A DNA stretch of 64,000 bases from Marvania coccoides (Eukaryota; Chlorophyta; Trebouxiophyceae; Chlorellales; Chlorellaceae): NCBI GenBank assembly GCA_963854735.1, contig OY978097.1, positions 868,001-932,000 of the forward strand, written 5' to 3'. Position 1 is the stretch's first letter. Each line of letters opens with the position of its first letter. A program made the translations under genes and the position numbers. This document shows positions 34,360-48,351 of the stretch, piece by piece. A model generated the notes under the pieces. It ran no database searches. It saw only the letters and a list, made by a program, of their open reading frames with translations, and had not been told where the DNA came from.

Positions 34360-34907
34360 TCACTGCACCTGCATGGGCGCAGCTCCATTGACGGGCACAG
34401 CGTTCAGAGGGGCGTTCTGGGTCTGGCCGTAGCCTTTGGGGCGGCGGTACAGCAGGATGTGGGGCTCAGGGCGGTGAATGGCGTAGTGCACCTGCAAGAA
34501 AACACGCAACCCTTGAGTGAGGAGGCAAGACAGCAAAGTGGGCGGCAGACACAAAAAAAGTAAAGAAACTCACCCAGCCGCGGGACTGCTGCACGCCAAG
34601 GCCTCTCCACTCCGCCTGCGTACCAACAAAGAGGGAAATTATGGAGGGGTGGGGCGACAGGAGCGCGCAGCGTGGGCCGAAATACCAAGATCTCTCACCT
34701 CGGACATGAGCCGGCCCTTGGGCACCCGTTTTGCGATCTCAGGGGGCAGCACGACGTGCCTGTACTCGTAGATATCATCGTAGTACCGCTCGCTGCAGAG
34801 AAGGAGGGACAGAGGAGGAGTGAGCAACGGGCAGTTGGGGCACACCGGTCAAGCGGCAAACCGCACGGCAATTCCACTTGCCTGTACTGAATTCCGTTGG
34901 CAGCCAT
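34360..34907 (-). CDS. CKS1: Cyclin-dependent kinase regulatory subunit CKS1
   Basis: Four exons (34907-34882, 34792-34699, 34615-34574, 34491-34360) encode 97 residues. The core matches CKS proteins throughout: [40 protein letters not shown] and [14 protein letters not shown]. It also keeps the phosphate-pocket Arg/Ser/Trp residues. CKS1 binds CDKs and phosphorylated substrates in the cell cycle. A short Gln/Asn/Val tail extends past the core. Intron 1 uses a GC donor (ACAG|GCAAGT), needed to form the Ser of QYSERYYDD. Confidence 0.96.
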
Positions 34908-35888
<981 letters not shown>

Positions 35889-36329
35889 CGCAGCAGCTGA
35901 TTGATATCGAGAGAGTGTGCGGCGGGGATTGATTACGTATTATTGCGAGCGGGGTTCAGTGGGAATTTTGTTTCCTTTAGTAATAGCAGCAGCAGCAGCA
36001 GCAGTGGCGTAAATATATTTTCTTGCAAATGCAGAGTAGGAAAATCAACAGTTCTATTTTCAGAAACGCCGATTCATGCCCCTGGCGATGGAAACATAGT
36101 TGGTCAAAACGAAAGCAATACAATTGTACTGATAAAATAATGAAAGCATTACCAAATATCAGGAGGCAAAGGGAGCCGCCCTTCATTCAAAGTATGCACT
36201 GCAGAAGTTTGATTATATACAAACAAGGCCATGTAACCATTCACGGAGGCTAATGCCGCAACACAAGCGCGATAGCAACGGCAGACAGCCGTCGTTGGAG
36301 CAATTCTATTATTCTCACAATAAGCATTA
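35889..36329. other. Intergenic region with an AGC repeat
   Basis: Contains an (AGC)n run of about six units near 35986-36004 and otherwise AT-rich sequence. No gene recognised. Confidence 0.4.
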
Positions 36330-36685
36330 TTATGGGAATAGCTTCTCTTCTTGGTGGTAGCACCAAGAGGCATACATTAAACGCGGTTTAAGCTGCGCTG
36401 CCCTCGCCTTTGCTCCCTTGGCTGCCTTGTCTATTAGCTTTGCTGATTCTTTGCAGTAGACTTTGTGCCGTTTCCAGTCTGCGCGCTGGCCTGCATTTAA
36501 AGAAAGAAAAATCGAAAGGAATAAAATATATGCTGTATGGTCCAACTACGGGGCTTCAGGTTATGGCAGGGAGGCTACTAGACGAACGGCTCACATTCCG
36601 GGCCGCAGTAGCATGCAACTGTGCATAGGGAGCAAATTTCTAGTGACCCCGCTCCGCAGCAGTGAGCGCAGCGCGCCACCGAGTA
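36330..36685 (-). CDS. MYND zinc-finger protein (C-terminal part; start not found)
   Basis: Two exons are visible: about 36685-36595 and 36490-36330. Together they make a full MYND finger: RCAHCC, then CSLCTVACYCGPE|CQRADW, KRHKVYC, with all zinc ligands present and a phase-1 GT-AG intron splitting the sixth Cys. A Lys/Ala-rich tail follows. The upstream boundary is unclear: an AG acceptor (TTTAAAG) sits at 36686-36692, and no ATG lies in the open frame. An earlier exon would have to overlap the 3' end of the receptor kinase, so this may be a truncated copy. MYND fingers bind proline-rich partners. Confidence 0.5.
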
Positions 36686-36821
36686 CTTTAAATAGAAGTA
36701 CAATTCGATTTCGATAAGGGAAATGCCTTTTTGCTCAATTCTTTACTTTCCACCGCCCGCTTTCCACTTGGCTTGAACTTGGCTTTGCTCAATGTCTCGT
36801 AAGCCATGGGGTGCATTGCAA

Positions 36822-39800
36822 CTAATCAAGAGCCCTACAAAGATGGGGAGGGGTGAAAGAGCAAGGATCGCGTTGAGGGCTGATTCTGACGGTGACATGC
36901 TACTTGTGATATTTCCTCCTGCTGCCTCCCTCCAAACTCACGTTAAAACTGCAAGGATCTCTTGGAATGCAGGCCGGTCCTCTGGCTGCTGAGCCCAGCA
37001 TCGGTGCATCAGATTAACGTATCTGTCCATATCTGCATAAATAGCACAGCCAACATGTCTCGCGACAATAAAAATTGTGAAGCACAAAATGATAGGACAC
37101 TTACATAATGGCAGAAACACATAAAGTCAAGTCCTGTACTTACGTTGCAACGTGTCAGGCCCAGGTAGTTCATGAGCGGCAGGGAGAGGTAGTCTTTGAC
37201 CTCCAATAACATCGGAAATAATCTGGAGTACACATTTTTGAAACGCTTTCGGTTAGAAACACAGAACGTGCAATATTCGGGAAAAGGCTTCTCCCTCCAC
37301 ATTGCATGCAACTACTCGCCTTCCAAGGATTTTCAATGTGGCCCCAGGGAAGCTTCCACGTGGCCAACTCCCACAGCACTGTGCCGAAACTGTAAACGTC
37401 GCTGGCAGTCGTTGCATGCTGATTCAAAAGCAGCTCCGGCGCCAACCACCGTGGGTTACGAGTTCCACCCTCCGTCGAGGCCAACCCCTGCTGTGTAGCT
37501 GCCTCAACGATCTTGGAGAGCCCCAGATCGCCAATTTTGCAGGACCATGATTGAGACACCAGCAAGTTTGGAGACTTAATGTCTCTGTGAACGATGGGAT
37601 TCGGGCGGGTGTGTAGATAAATCATGCCCCTGGCTGCATCCGCGGCCTGCAATAGTGCAAATAAATACGCCAAAATGGTTGATTACTCGTTTGTCTTCGG
37701 TTGGTATCCGTCACATTTGTGAACAGCATGCAAAACCGTTTATATTATATGAAAAAACCGTTTATATTATATTTTAGTTAATAATAATGAAAAGTAAGAG
37801 CTCACCATGCTGAGCCGCCGTTGCCACGTGAGCTCCTTTGCTGCCTCGGAAGATCTGCTGCCAGCCTGCAGGCGCTCATACAATGACCCCCGGGCGCACA
37901 GCTCGGTAGCAATGGCGGGAGGGCAGGTGCTGAAGCCCAAAAATTGCACGCAATGGGGGTGCCTGAGGGACCCCATGAGGCTGGCCTCCTGCATCAGCTT
38001 CTCTTGGGTTATCCCTGCCAACGCCAGCGAGGACTGCGTGTCGATACCGTTGTCAACTTCGAGCAAAATTTTCAACGCCACGATGGACCCGTTCCAGTCC
38101 GCTTTGTACACAGAGCCAAACGACCCTGACCCCAGGCGCTGCAGAACTTTCATTTCGCTGTACTGAAACTCCCACGGCGAGATGTCCACCGCCCCGCTGC
38201 TCCTGCCGCTGTGCAGCGAGCCGAGCGTTGCGCCGCTGGCGGTCTTGCCATTGTTGGTGTTCCACTCAGAAGGGGACCTGCTTACGATGAAAGAAATGAG
38301 TTTATCAGTCTCCTTGCCCGCCCCCAATGCACTTTCTTCAGGCATCGTAGGAGGGAAAGACAATTGGGAAGGCTCGCTGCCATAAATGTTTGCCATTTTG
38401 GAGGGGAGAGATCTTTCAGAGGAGGTAGGTACATAGTATTCCACGTCCGTAACCGCGGATGTAACCGAAGGAACGGCGGCGCTCGGTTTTGTTTGGCCGT
38501 CGATGCCAGCTGCTGCCGCTTTCCGAGCCTTGTACCACAGCAAAGCAGCAATGCCTGTAGCCAGAGGGAGAAGAAGGACAACGTTTTATAATTTAAATTT
38601 CAAGTTTCTATTTGAACATAAATACATCATACCAGCCACGACAACCACTCCGCCGATGACACCTCCCACAATAGCCCCGACGTTGCTGCTGCTGGAGGTA
38701 CTTTGAACATCGGACCCAGGCTCAGGAGAGGAGGGGCTCGGGGAGTCTTCAGCAGCAGCAGTCGGCTGCTGAAATCCTGCCACGGCAACTGGCGTGAGCG
38801 AATAATAGGTGCCAGGGTTAATGGAAAGCTGCCCAGAAGAGTTCAGACCCCAGCACTGGATTGTGTTGTTCGCCTTCACCCCGCAGGAGTGCGCCCAGCC
38901 GGCTTTTATTTCCCGCCAGGGGGCGCCCTCACTCACCACCGGCTGAGGAATGTAGGCGTTGTCGGCGGAGCCTATCCCAAGCTGTCCATGCGCATTCCAC
39001 CCCCAGGCATGGAGCGCGCCGTCGCTCCTCAGCGCCACGGTGTGGTCGGTGCCGGCGGCAACGGCCGTCCAGGCTCCACCGCCTGCAACCTCCACCGGAG
39101 CGATTGAAGACTCCGCAGACCCAGCCCCCAGCTGCCCACTGCCGCTTTGGCCGAAGCACCACAGGGTTTGGTCGGTTTTGATGCCGCACACATGCGACGA
39201 ACCAATGTCAACTTCGCTCCACTGCCCTCCGCCTTCCACCAGAACTGGCGTCCTTGAATCGGTGGTAGCGGCAGTCCCCAACTGCCCAAAATTCTTGCCC
39301 CAGCACCACAGCGAGCTGTCTGCCTCCTTGATGCCGCAGGTAGACCACCCTCCGGACACAATCGATCGCCAAGGGCCTGGTTCCGCCACCGGCAGCGGCA
39401 CCGAGCTCGAATTTACGTCGGAACTGCCCCCCAACTGCCCCCCGTCGTTTCGGCCCCAGCACCACCCGCTTCTGTCGCTTGATTTTACGCCGCAGACATG
39501 CCACACTCCAACGTCAAGAGCTGCCCATGGCCCAGCGTCCACCACCGCCAGAGCGACGGCGCTCCAATTGCCGGCAAACCCGCTGCCCAGTTGGCTCCAG
39601 TCGTTGGCCCCCCCGCACCAGGCCGAGCCGTCGGTGGTTTTAATGCCGCATGTAGTTGATGCGCCCGCCGCCAGAGCCGCCCAAGGCCCGCCGCCGATGA
39701 GCCGAGGGACGAAATTCGATTGAGTGGTGGCATTGATGGCCAGCTGTCCTACGTCATTGGATCCCCATGCCCAGGCTTCTCCTTTGTCGTCCCAGGTGGT

Positions 39801-39992
39801 TGAGTGGGTGCCGCCGAGCGCCAGGTGTACCAAGGAGGAGTCTGCAGAGGAAGCAGCAAGATGAAGGTAAATGTGACTTCATAGAGCCCGCATACAGCGA
39901 GAGTAGACGACCGTACCTTGCTGGAGCGATCGTAATGGCCTTGCATTTGCAAAAGCGGCAGAAAAAGCGGCGAGTACGACAATAGTGAGCAT
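36822..39992 (-). CDS. Receptor-like kinase: RCC1-repeat ectodomain, TM, TKL kinase
   Basis: Seven exons (39992-39917, 39841-38633, 38554-37806, 37646-37320, 37222-37144, 37032-36942, 36834-36822) encode ~847 residues. Exon 1 is a signal peptide (MLTIVVLAAFSAAFANA). About seven RCC1-type blades follow, with conserved Cys pairs (CGIKEADSSLWCWG.N.GQLG). A Ser/Pro linker leads to a TM helix (about 408-434). The kinase (about 558-845) has LGSGSFGSVYKADW, VALKIL, HRDIKSPNLL, GDLGLSK (DLG for DFG) and RNPRWLAPELL. Intron 4 uses a GC donor (AAG|GCGAGT) and restores NPWKIISDVIGGQRLPLP. The last 13-base exon is tentative. Plant CRINKLY4 kinases also have an RCC1-like ectodomain, but their kinase is RLK/Pelle type. 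Confidence 0.83.
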
Positions 39993-40586
39993 CAGCGGCA
40001 GCAGATCTTAGGTTTGAATACTCGGCGTCTATTGCGTTTCGGAATCGACGCGGGTTTGCCCTGTCGTTGAAAAAAATAATCGGGTTTCGAAATTTGGAAA
40101 TCAACCTTTGTAAATTAACGGAGCTTTCGATTGCACGCCTGTTTTGAGCTTGATAGAAAATAATGTAAATTGATAATTGAATACGTGTTAGTGCACCCTG
40201 GCGCCAGCTGCTCGCCTCACACGCGTGTGTGTGACGTCGCCTGACATACCTGCCCAAAGAAAGAATGAATCTTACGTGGACACTGTACGGCAGCTGTACA
40301 AGTGTTCAAGCCGAGCACCCAGCAGCGAGGTGTAGCAGGGATACAGTGGAGGTTACATGCTATTGTATGCTCTACAGAGACAGAAAAAGTCGGGACGCTG
40401 CGTGACCCGCAATTTAACAATACCCGCAATTGCTCTAACAGACGGCCAACATGCAGCAAGATACATCAAGAGCAAAGTATTGTAATCAACTATCTACACG
40501 CTTGTTCCAAATGCAGAATCGGCATTTCCCGGCGATTTAAAGAGAGCCAATTTCCGCCGTTGGTATTTCATTTATTAAGAAAAACC
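39993..40586. other. Intergenic region
   Basis: Spacer of 594 bases between the BTB gene 3' end and the receptor-kinase promoter. No gene or repeat recognised. Confidence 0.4.
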
Positions 40587-41676
40587 TTACATTTCCCACT
40601 CGTCCCCAAAATCTATCTGGACCTGCTCCTGGTTCAGCGCCTCCACCTCTGCCAACGAAGGATTGGCCGTGGTAGGCTCAGCGACGTTACTATCCGTTGA
40701 AAAATCTCCCATTCCCTTCCACTCCTTCAGCCGCACACAAATCCACTCCAGCTTCAGCCTCACCCACTCCTTGCCTGCATCGCCAGCTGGGCGGCCCACT
40801 GAGCACGCAGACATTGCGTCCATGAACATTTGAAAGTCGGAAGGGGGCAGCTCAGTCCATTTATCGTCCTAGAGGGAACGGGAGAAAAAAAATGAATACC
40901 AGTGTCAACTACTAATTGCTAAAAAAAAAGAGGGGGGGGGGGGGGGGGGGGGGGGTAATTTCCAGGGGGGACGCTTACTTGGAGCGCTACGGCTGCTGTG
41001 GAGTAAATGTCCCCTGCCGGTTGGTTGCTCATGCATGGGACTCCAATGAGCTCACACACAATGGTCTTGAAGCTCTTTGACGTCACGGCATCCAGCTGTA
41101 GCTGCCGTCCCACCATCCACCATCCGAGTGGGTCTGATATGCCGTACACAGCAACGGTGTCAAAGGCGGCATCCAACTGCAGCAGGAGATCCCGGGCGTC
41201 GAGCTTGTCCGCCAGCCTGCATGGTGGCAGGGAGGTGCATGAAGGTTTAAAAAGAATAAATTCGGCAACGTTATATTTCTTCTGTTGGGAACTGTAGTAT
41301 ATTATGGAAGAAGAAAACTGCCCACAACACACCGCATGACAGCTTGGAGGCACTGCGGCGAGACATCGATGTCGCAGCACTCCCCACGCCACATAATGGC
41401 GTCCACGGTTGTGCGGTCGGGAGAGTATAGGAGCTTCAGCGTGACGCAGACGGTGTCGAGATTTTCTTCGTTGAAAAGCGCCGACACGTCGGCCTGGGTG
41501 TCGCCGTTGGGGCCAGCGCTGCCCTCCTTGAGGTGGTGGAAGAACTGGCCAAACACCCTGCTCGCCCTGGCCAGCACGTGGGAGTGCAGAGGGATGGTTT
41601 TGTTTTGAACAATTGCTTTGGCGTCGGAGAGAGCAATGAACTCCTGGGTTTCGCCCGAAAGGTGTGGAAAATTCAT
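40587..41676 (-). CDS. BTB/POZ-domain protein
   Basis: Three exons (41676-41333, 41216-40979, 40868-40587) encode 287 residues. The N-terminal part is a BTB fold: DAKAIVQNKTIPLHSHVLAR, the typical BTB hallmark of a buried Asp followed by H..VL..S, then VFGQFF and the strand and helix set up to VMRLADKLDARDLL. The C-terminal part is unassigned and ends in an acidic tail (NQEQVQIDFGDEWEM). BTB proteins often act as CUL3 adaptors; that role is inferred only. Intron 2 contains a 24-base C run (G on plus, 40932-40955). Confidence 0.75.
40932..40955. repeat. 24-base G homopolymer in a BTB-gene intron
   Basis: C24 on the gene's strand, within the second intron. Length should vary between strains. 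Confidence 0.9.
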
Positions 41677-42070
41677 GTTGCGATCGCGATACGCCTCTCC
41701 GCGACTTCACCACAAACGCTTCAGCTACGCGCAATACTATAAACGATGGAGAATTAATTTTAAAACGAAATTGTCGTGTCGACTTGCACCTCTGGGCGCG
41801 TTGCTTGCTCGTGATCTGGGATTGCGGCACTAACAAAGAAAAATGAAAACGGACCTAGAATCTGAAGATCGAAAAAAAAAAACAAGCCTGACTCTCAGTC
41901 ACTGAGTGAGAATTTTCGAGCCAATTCAAAACATTTCTCACGCCAAGCAGTCTTCTATTAATTTTTTATATACTAATACAATTTTGCAACTCGTTATCAT
42001 TATAACCGAGCGGTGAGACCCTCCAAAAAACATCGATATTGCGTTCGCCTGATTTTTAAATTTTGCTGGG
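41677..42070. other. Divergent promoter region, BTB gene / DDX41
   Basis: Spacer of 394 bases between head-to-head genes. AT-rich; no motif recognised. Confidence 0.4.
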
Positions 42071-44131
<2,061 letters not shown>

Positions 44132-44262
44132 TTTTCTTATTTTATTATATGTTGTTGGCACAAGTATATATATACGATACAGCAGTATATCGTGTAATAA
44201 AAGTAAGACGTAAAGAAGTAAAATATAGAACAAATTTTCGCACCAAAGAAATATTTAAAAAA

Positions 44263-45687
44263 TCATCCTTCAGTCCTGTCGTCCCGCTGCTGGTCTCTGT
44301 CGCTGCTGCGCGACTCCACCTCCCATTCTGCCACATTCGCAGCGGCAAGGGCCTCCAGCTGCGCCACCGCTTCGGCGTCTGAGCCCGCCTCCCACAGAAT
44401 GGCAGCCATGTGTTCATGAGCAGTGTCGTACTCACAGCGCAGCAGCCGCTCCAACAGAGGCAGCCCTTCCAGCGTTTCCCCCAGCTCAGGGCACGCCACG
44501 GAGTCCCACCTGGTGGAAATAAGGGGCTGCTCCAGCGACTGCGCACCAAAAACGTCCTCCGGCAGCGATCGATATCTGCAGAAGAAGCCCAGGTGCCAGG
44601 GAAAGAAATACCACGCTTTCTTCCGCCCCATAGCGTCGTCCCCAAAGTGCTCCTTCATGTGGGACACCAGGCGGCGGTAGATGCCGACGCGATCTTCAGC
44701 TGAGGGTGCCAGCTCCCGCCCCTCTTTCACCTCTTGAAAAATCCACGGCTTGATGAGCGCGCCGCGGCCCACCATCACAGCATGCACCGCATTGCCAGGG
44801 GCCAATCGCCTGGCCGCCTCATAGTGCGTCAGGATGTCTCCGTTTCCAATCACAGGGAAATTTCCAGCCGACCTAGCAACGTCGCTGATGAGATCCCAAT
44901 TGCAGGCCTTCTTGTATCGCTGCAGGGCAGTGCGTCCGTGAACGGTTACCGCTGCAGCCCCTGCGTCGCGCAGCGCTGCCACCACCGCCTCGACATTGAT
45001 AGAAGACTCGCTGACCCCCGTCCGAACTTTCACCGTTAGCGGGATGGGAAGCTGCGCCGCCATTTCCGCCACCAGCCGCTGCAACTTGGCGGGCTTGCGC
45101 AGTAGCGCAGAGCCCAGCCCTCTCCGCGTGGCTTCGTATATCGGGCACCCGCAGTTGAGGTCAATCCAGTCGGCGCCAGCCGCTGCCGCCAATTTGCCTG
45201 CAGTCACGCCCTCGTCGATGGTGTTGGTCGCAATCTGGACGCCATAAAACTTCTCGTTTGGTGCCCGTCGCAGCAGCGCCCTTTCCTGGAGAAAATATTG
45301 AGCATTTCAAGTTGTTGAGACAGTCTGGGAAATTTCGTTTTTTTGTTTGTTTTTTAATTCGTTATATTTAAATTAATTCACCTTTGGCGCCCCTCTGTTC
45401 AGCTGCCTGGCGAAGCCCATCTCTGAGGTGGTGACCTCTGCGCCAAAGTCGCAGCACAGCCTCCGAAACGGCAAGTTGTTGCCCTTGGTGAGCGGCGCCA
45501 ATATTGTTTGACCACGCAGACGCTCCACGAGCTCCGCATTACGCTGCAAATGAGCTTCGGATGGTGGAGCTAATGGTGCTGCAGGTGCTGTTGACCGTGC
45601 GCGTGAACCAGCAGGAGCAGCAGGCGATGGCGGTGACGGCGAGGCGATGGCTCGAACGAGTAGGGGAGGCAGTGCGCCTGCATTCAT
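44263..45687 (-). CDS. Dus3-like tRNA-dihydrouridine synthase
   Basis: Two exons (45687-45382, 45285-44263) encode 442 residues. The TIM barrel shows TILAPLTKGNNLPFRRLCC, GVQIATN, WIDLNCGCPIYEATRRGLGS with the catalytic Cys, TVKVRTG, VTVHGRT and VIGNGDILT. These align best with Dus3, which reduces U47 in cytosolic tRNA. The CCCH zinc fingers of Dus3 are absent, and the N-terminus is Ser/Ala/Pro/Arg-rich like an organelle leader. It may therefore be a plastid or mitochondrial paralogue, which is inference. A C-terminal helical extension is present. Confidence 0.8.
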
Positions 45688-46025
45688 ATTGAATCGCGTT
45701 TAATTGATTTTCCACTGTAAATAAAGCTGCAAAAGCGCCGGAACTCACGATTTTGCCTCAAGATGGGGGAAGATGCAGTCGGACGCTTGGTCCGAAAAGG
45801 CCGCACAGTCCCTCTTAGAATACCCATCGATCTATTCATGTCTCATTATTTAATAAAATATGTAAAAGTTTAAAATGATGACGCCTGCCATCCATTTCAC
45901 ACGATTTACTTTTGTTCATCTTCAAGCTTGACTCACTACTTCTGACACTTGCATTGACGACTTTGACGCTGGCGATACAACGTTGCAAGACTTCCAAAGC
46001 TTACAAAACACCTCAAATGCCAACC
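45688..46025. other. Intergenic region
   Basis: Spacer of 338 bases between UTP7 (3' end) and the Dus3-like promoter. No gene recognised. Confidence 0.4.
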
Positions 46026-47913
46026 TCAAGCCTTTTTGTAAAACCTCTGCAGCGCTCTTGGCACTCCCGAGAGCCGCTCCGCCTCCTCCTCCGCCCTGGC
46101 CTGCGCGCGCTCGTGTCCCCGCTCCGCCGTGACCCCCTGCTCCCGCATGGCCGCCTTGATCTGCGGCTTGCGTTCCTCGATGATGTTCTGCTGCTTCTTC
46201 CGCTGCCGCCGAGTGGGCTTGTTCTTTCCCTTTTGCCGCGACTTTCCGTCCGCCTTCTCCCGCTGCTCCGACACCCTCGCCGCGTTGGCTGCCTCCGCTT
46301 CCGCCTGTCGCTCCTTCTGCACCTCCGCCGGCTCCCGCTCCACACGCCCCACCGCATTGGGGTCCAGCGTGATCATCTCCGGCTGCAGCTTGTCCAGCAG
46401 CTGGTGCACCTCTGCCTCGCGCCGCTGCTTCGTTGTCTGGTACGGATTTGCCACAAACGAGTCGAAGTTCGGCTCCCCCGCCCCAGGAATCAAGATCGTG
46501 GAAAGACCGCCAGAGTGGCCTGCCGCCAGCACATCCTCGTACGGACAGAACGCCAGGTCCGCCAGGATACCTCCCGCCAGGGTGTGCGTCATGTAGGGCG
46601 CCGGCGCCTTCTCTGCCAGCGCGTCTTTCCAAACTTGAATCCGCCGACCGTGGCCCACCGCCAGCAGTCCCCGCTGGCTGACATCCAGCCACCCCACGGG
46701 CGCAGCCGCGGTGTAGGCGTGCAGCGGCTTAAATACCCTCAGGTCCCACACTTTGACTGATTTGTCCATGCCAGCGGTGATCAGGTGGCTGCCTGAGGGG
46801 TCAACTGCCAGCGCCCGCACCGCGCCGTGGTGGCACAGCATGCGCACCACGGGGGTGGAGATGTTAGGGGTCCACAGCGTGACTGTGCCGTTTGTGTGGC
46901 CCAGCTGCAGCACCGCGTTCCACGGGTTCTGGGCCATGACGTCACAGGGGCCCTGCCGGGTGCGCTGAGTGGCCACGGTCTGGCCGGTAGAGGTGTCTTG
47001 GTAGCACAGCACCCCCGACGCGCCCACCGAGCACAGGAGGTGGTGGTAGGGCAGAAACTCAAGGCGGCTGGCCTCAGTGTGCTCCTGAATGATTCAAACA
47101 ATTATTGGACGGGGAGATGGATGGGAAGAGTAAAAAAGAGGCGGTTGCTAATAAGATACGATGAAATGAAATAGCTAGCTGATTTAAAGGGGAAATTCTA
47201 GGAAAAACAATATTGAAACGAAAACACACAATTCCCACATTCTTATATTTCTATTTTCTTACCTTCAGGCAATGGATTTCGATGCCGCGCTTGTCGTAGA
47301 TGTAGGTGTGCTTCTTCTGCGCCGCCGCAAACATCGTCTCGTTGTGCAGAAACTTAACGTCCCGCACAGTCTCACGCACCTGCAGCTCACACACAGTGGA
47401 CAGCCGCTGCCAGTCCAGCATGGCGAGGTGGCCCTTGCGCCCTCCCAGCACCAGGTGCCGCCCGCTACGCGTGAAGTCCAGCGTGTAGGGCCCCAGCTCT
47501 GTGAGCGAAAGGTCGAAAACTTTTCTGGCAGCGCCGCTCTCCACCTCTTTGACGATGTCCTGCTGCTGAAACTGCCAGGTGCGCTCCATACCTTCCGCCT
47601 CCAACGCGCCTGCCTCCGCTGGCAGCAGCCATTCGTTGACTTTTGCCGCCTGGGCCTGGGCTTTTCTGACCACCGCCTCCTTGTACTGAAGCCGCCCCTT
47701 CAGCTTCTTATCCTCGATCTGCAGTGAGGAGCGTATGGGATAATTAGTTCAAGCGCATTCAAAAATGCACGTGGGTGGGTTTAAAAGGCATTAACTTGCG
47801 TTTTTGGTGGCAATAGGGGCACCGCGGCGGAACTTGGCGGCAGCGTCTTCTCCCTTGGCCTGCTTCTGCCGCTTCGCAGGGCGGGGCTCCCCATCTCCTC
47901 TGTTATCCGCCAT
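46026..47913 (-). CDS. UTP7: U3 snoRNA-associated WD40 protein UTP7 / WDR46
   Basis: Three exons (47913-47800, 47718-47263, 47084-46026) encode 542 residues. A basic N-terminus leads to WD40 repeats (LGPYTLDFTRSGRHLVLGGR, NGTVTLWTPN, GSHLITAGMDKSVKVWDLR). The BING4 C-terminal part includes GAGEPNFDSFVANPYQTTKQ, the diagnostic block of the family. A Lys/Arg-rich tail is suited to the nucleolus. UTP7 belongs to the small-subunit processome for 18S rRNA. Intron 1 needs a GC donor (AAC|GCAAGT): the nearby GT donor gives a frame with an early stop. Confidence 0.92.
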
Positions 47914-48351
47914 TTTCCCTTGGGTTATAACAGGAGAGTTCTGAAGCGTTGCCGGCCGCCGGAAATAGTGTGTAGATGCAAAAAAAAAATATATATATTT
48001 CCAGCAATTAATACAGCAGCGCGGGAGTTGAGTTTAAATTTAGTTTTCAAATGTTTTATATATTGAAATTCCCCGAGCAGAGAAGCAGAACCAAAAAAAA
48101 AAAAAAAAAAAAACTCACATCACACACACATGCGTGGTGTTCAATAATTAAAATTTCTAAATTTAAATTAGGTGATGATATTCTTGACATCGATATATTG
48201 ACTCGATTTCTTGAATTTTGTGGGTCTTGTGATCCAATTTTTTTTTAGTTTAGAATCGCGTTCGGGCATGACAGCGTGCCAAAACCCCGTTTTTAATTAT
48301 TTACATAGGTCACCATTCAACACAATTGGTGCCCGCAAGCTCAGCCGAAAA
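47914..48351. other. Divergent promoter region, UTP7 / MgtE-type gene
   Basis: Holds an A run of about 20 bases at 48093-48112 followed by a CA-rich stretch. No gene recognised. Confidence 0.4.

Noticed and set aside
45912..46760. 282-codon plus-strand frame opposite UTP7
   Set aside because: Leu/Arg-rich shadow of the charged UTP7 C-terminus.
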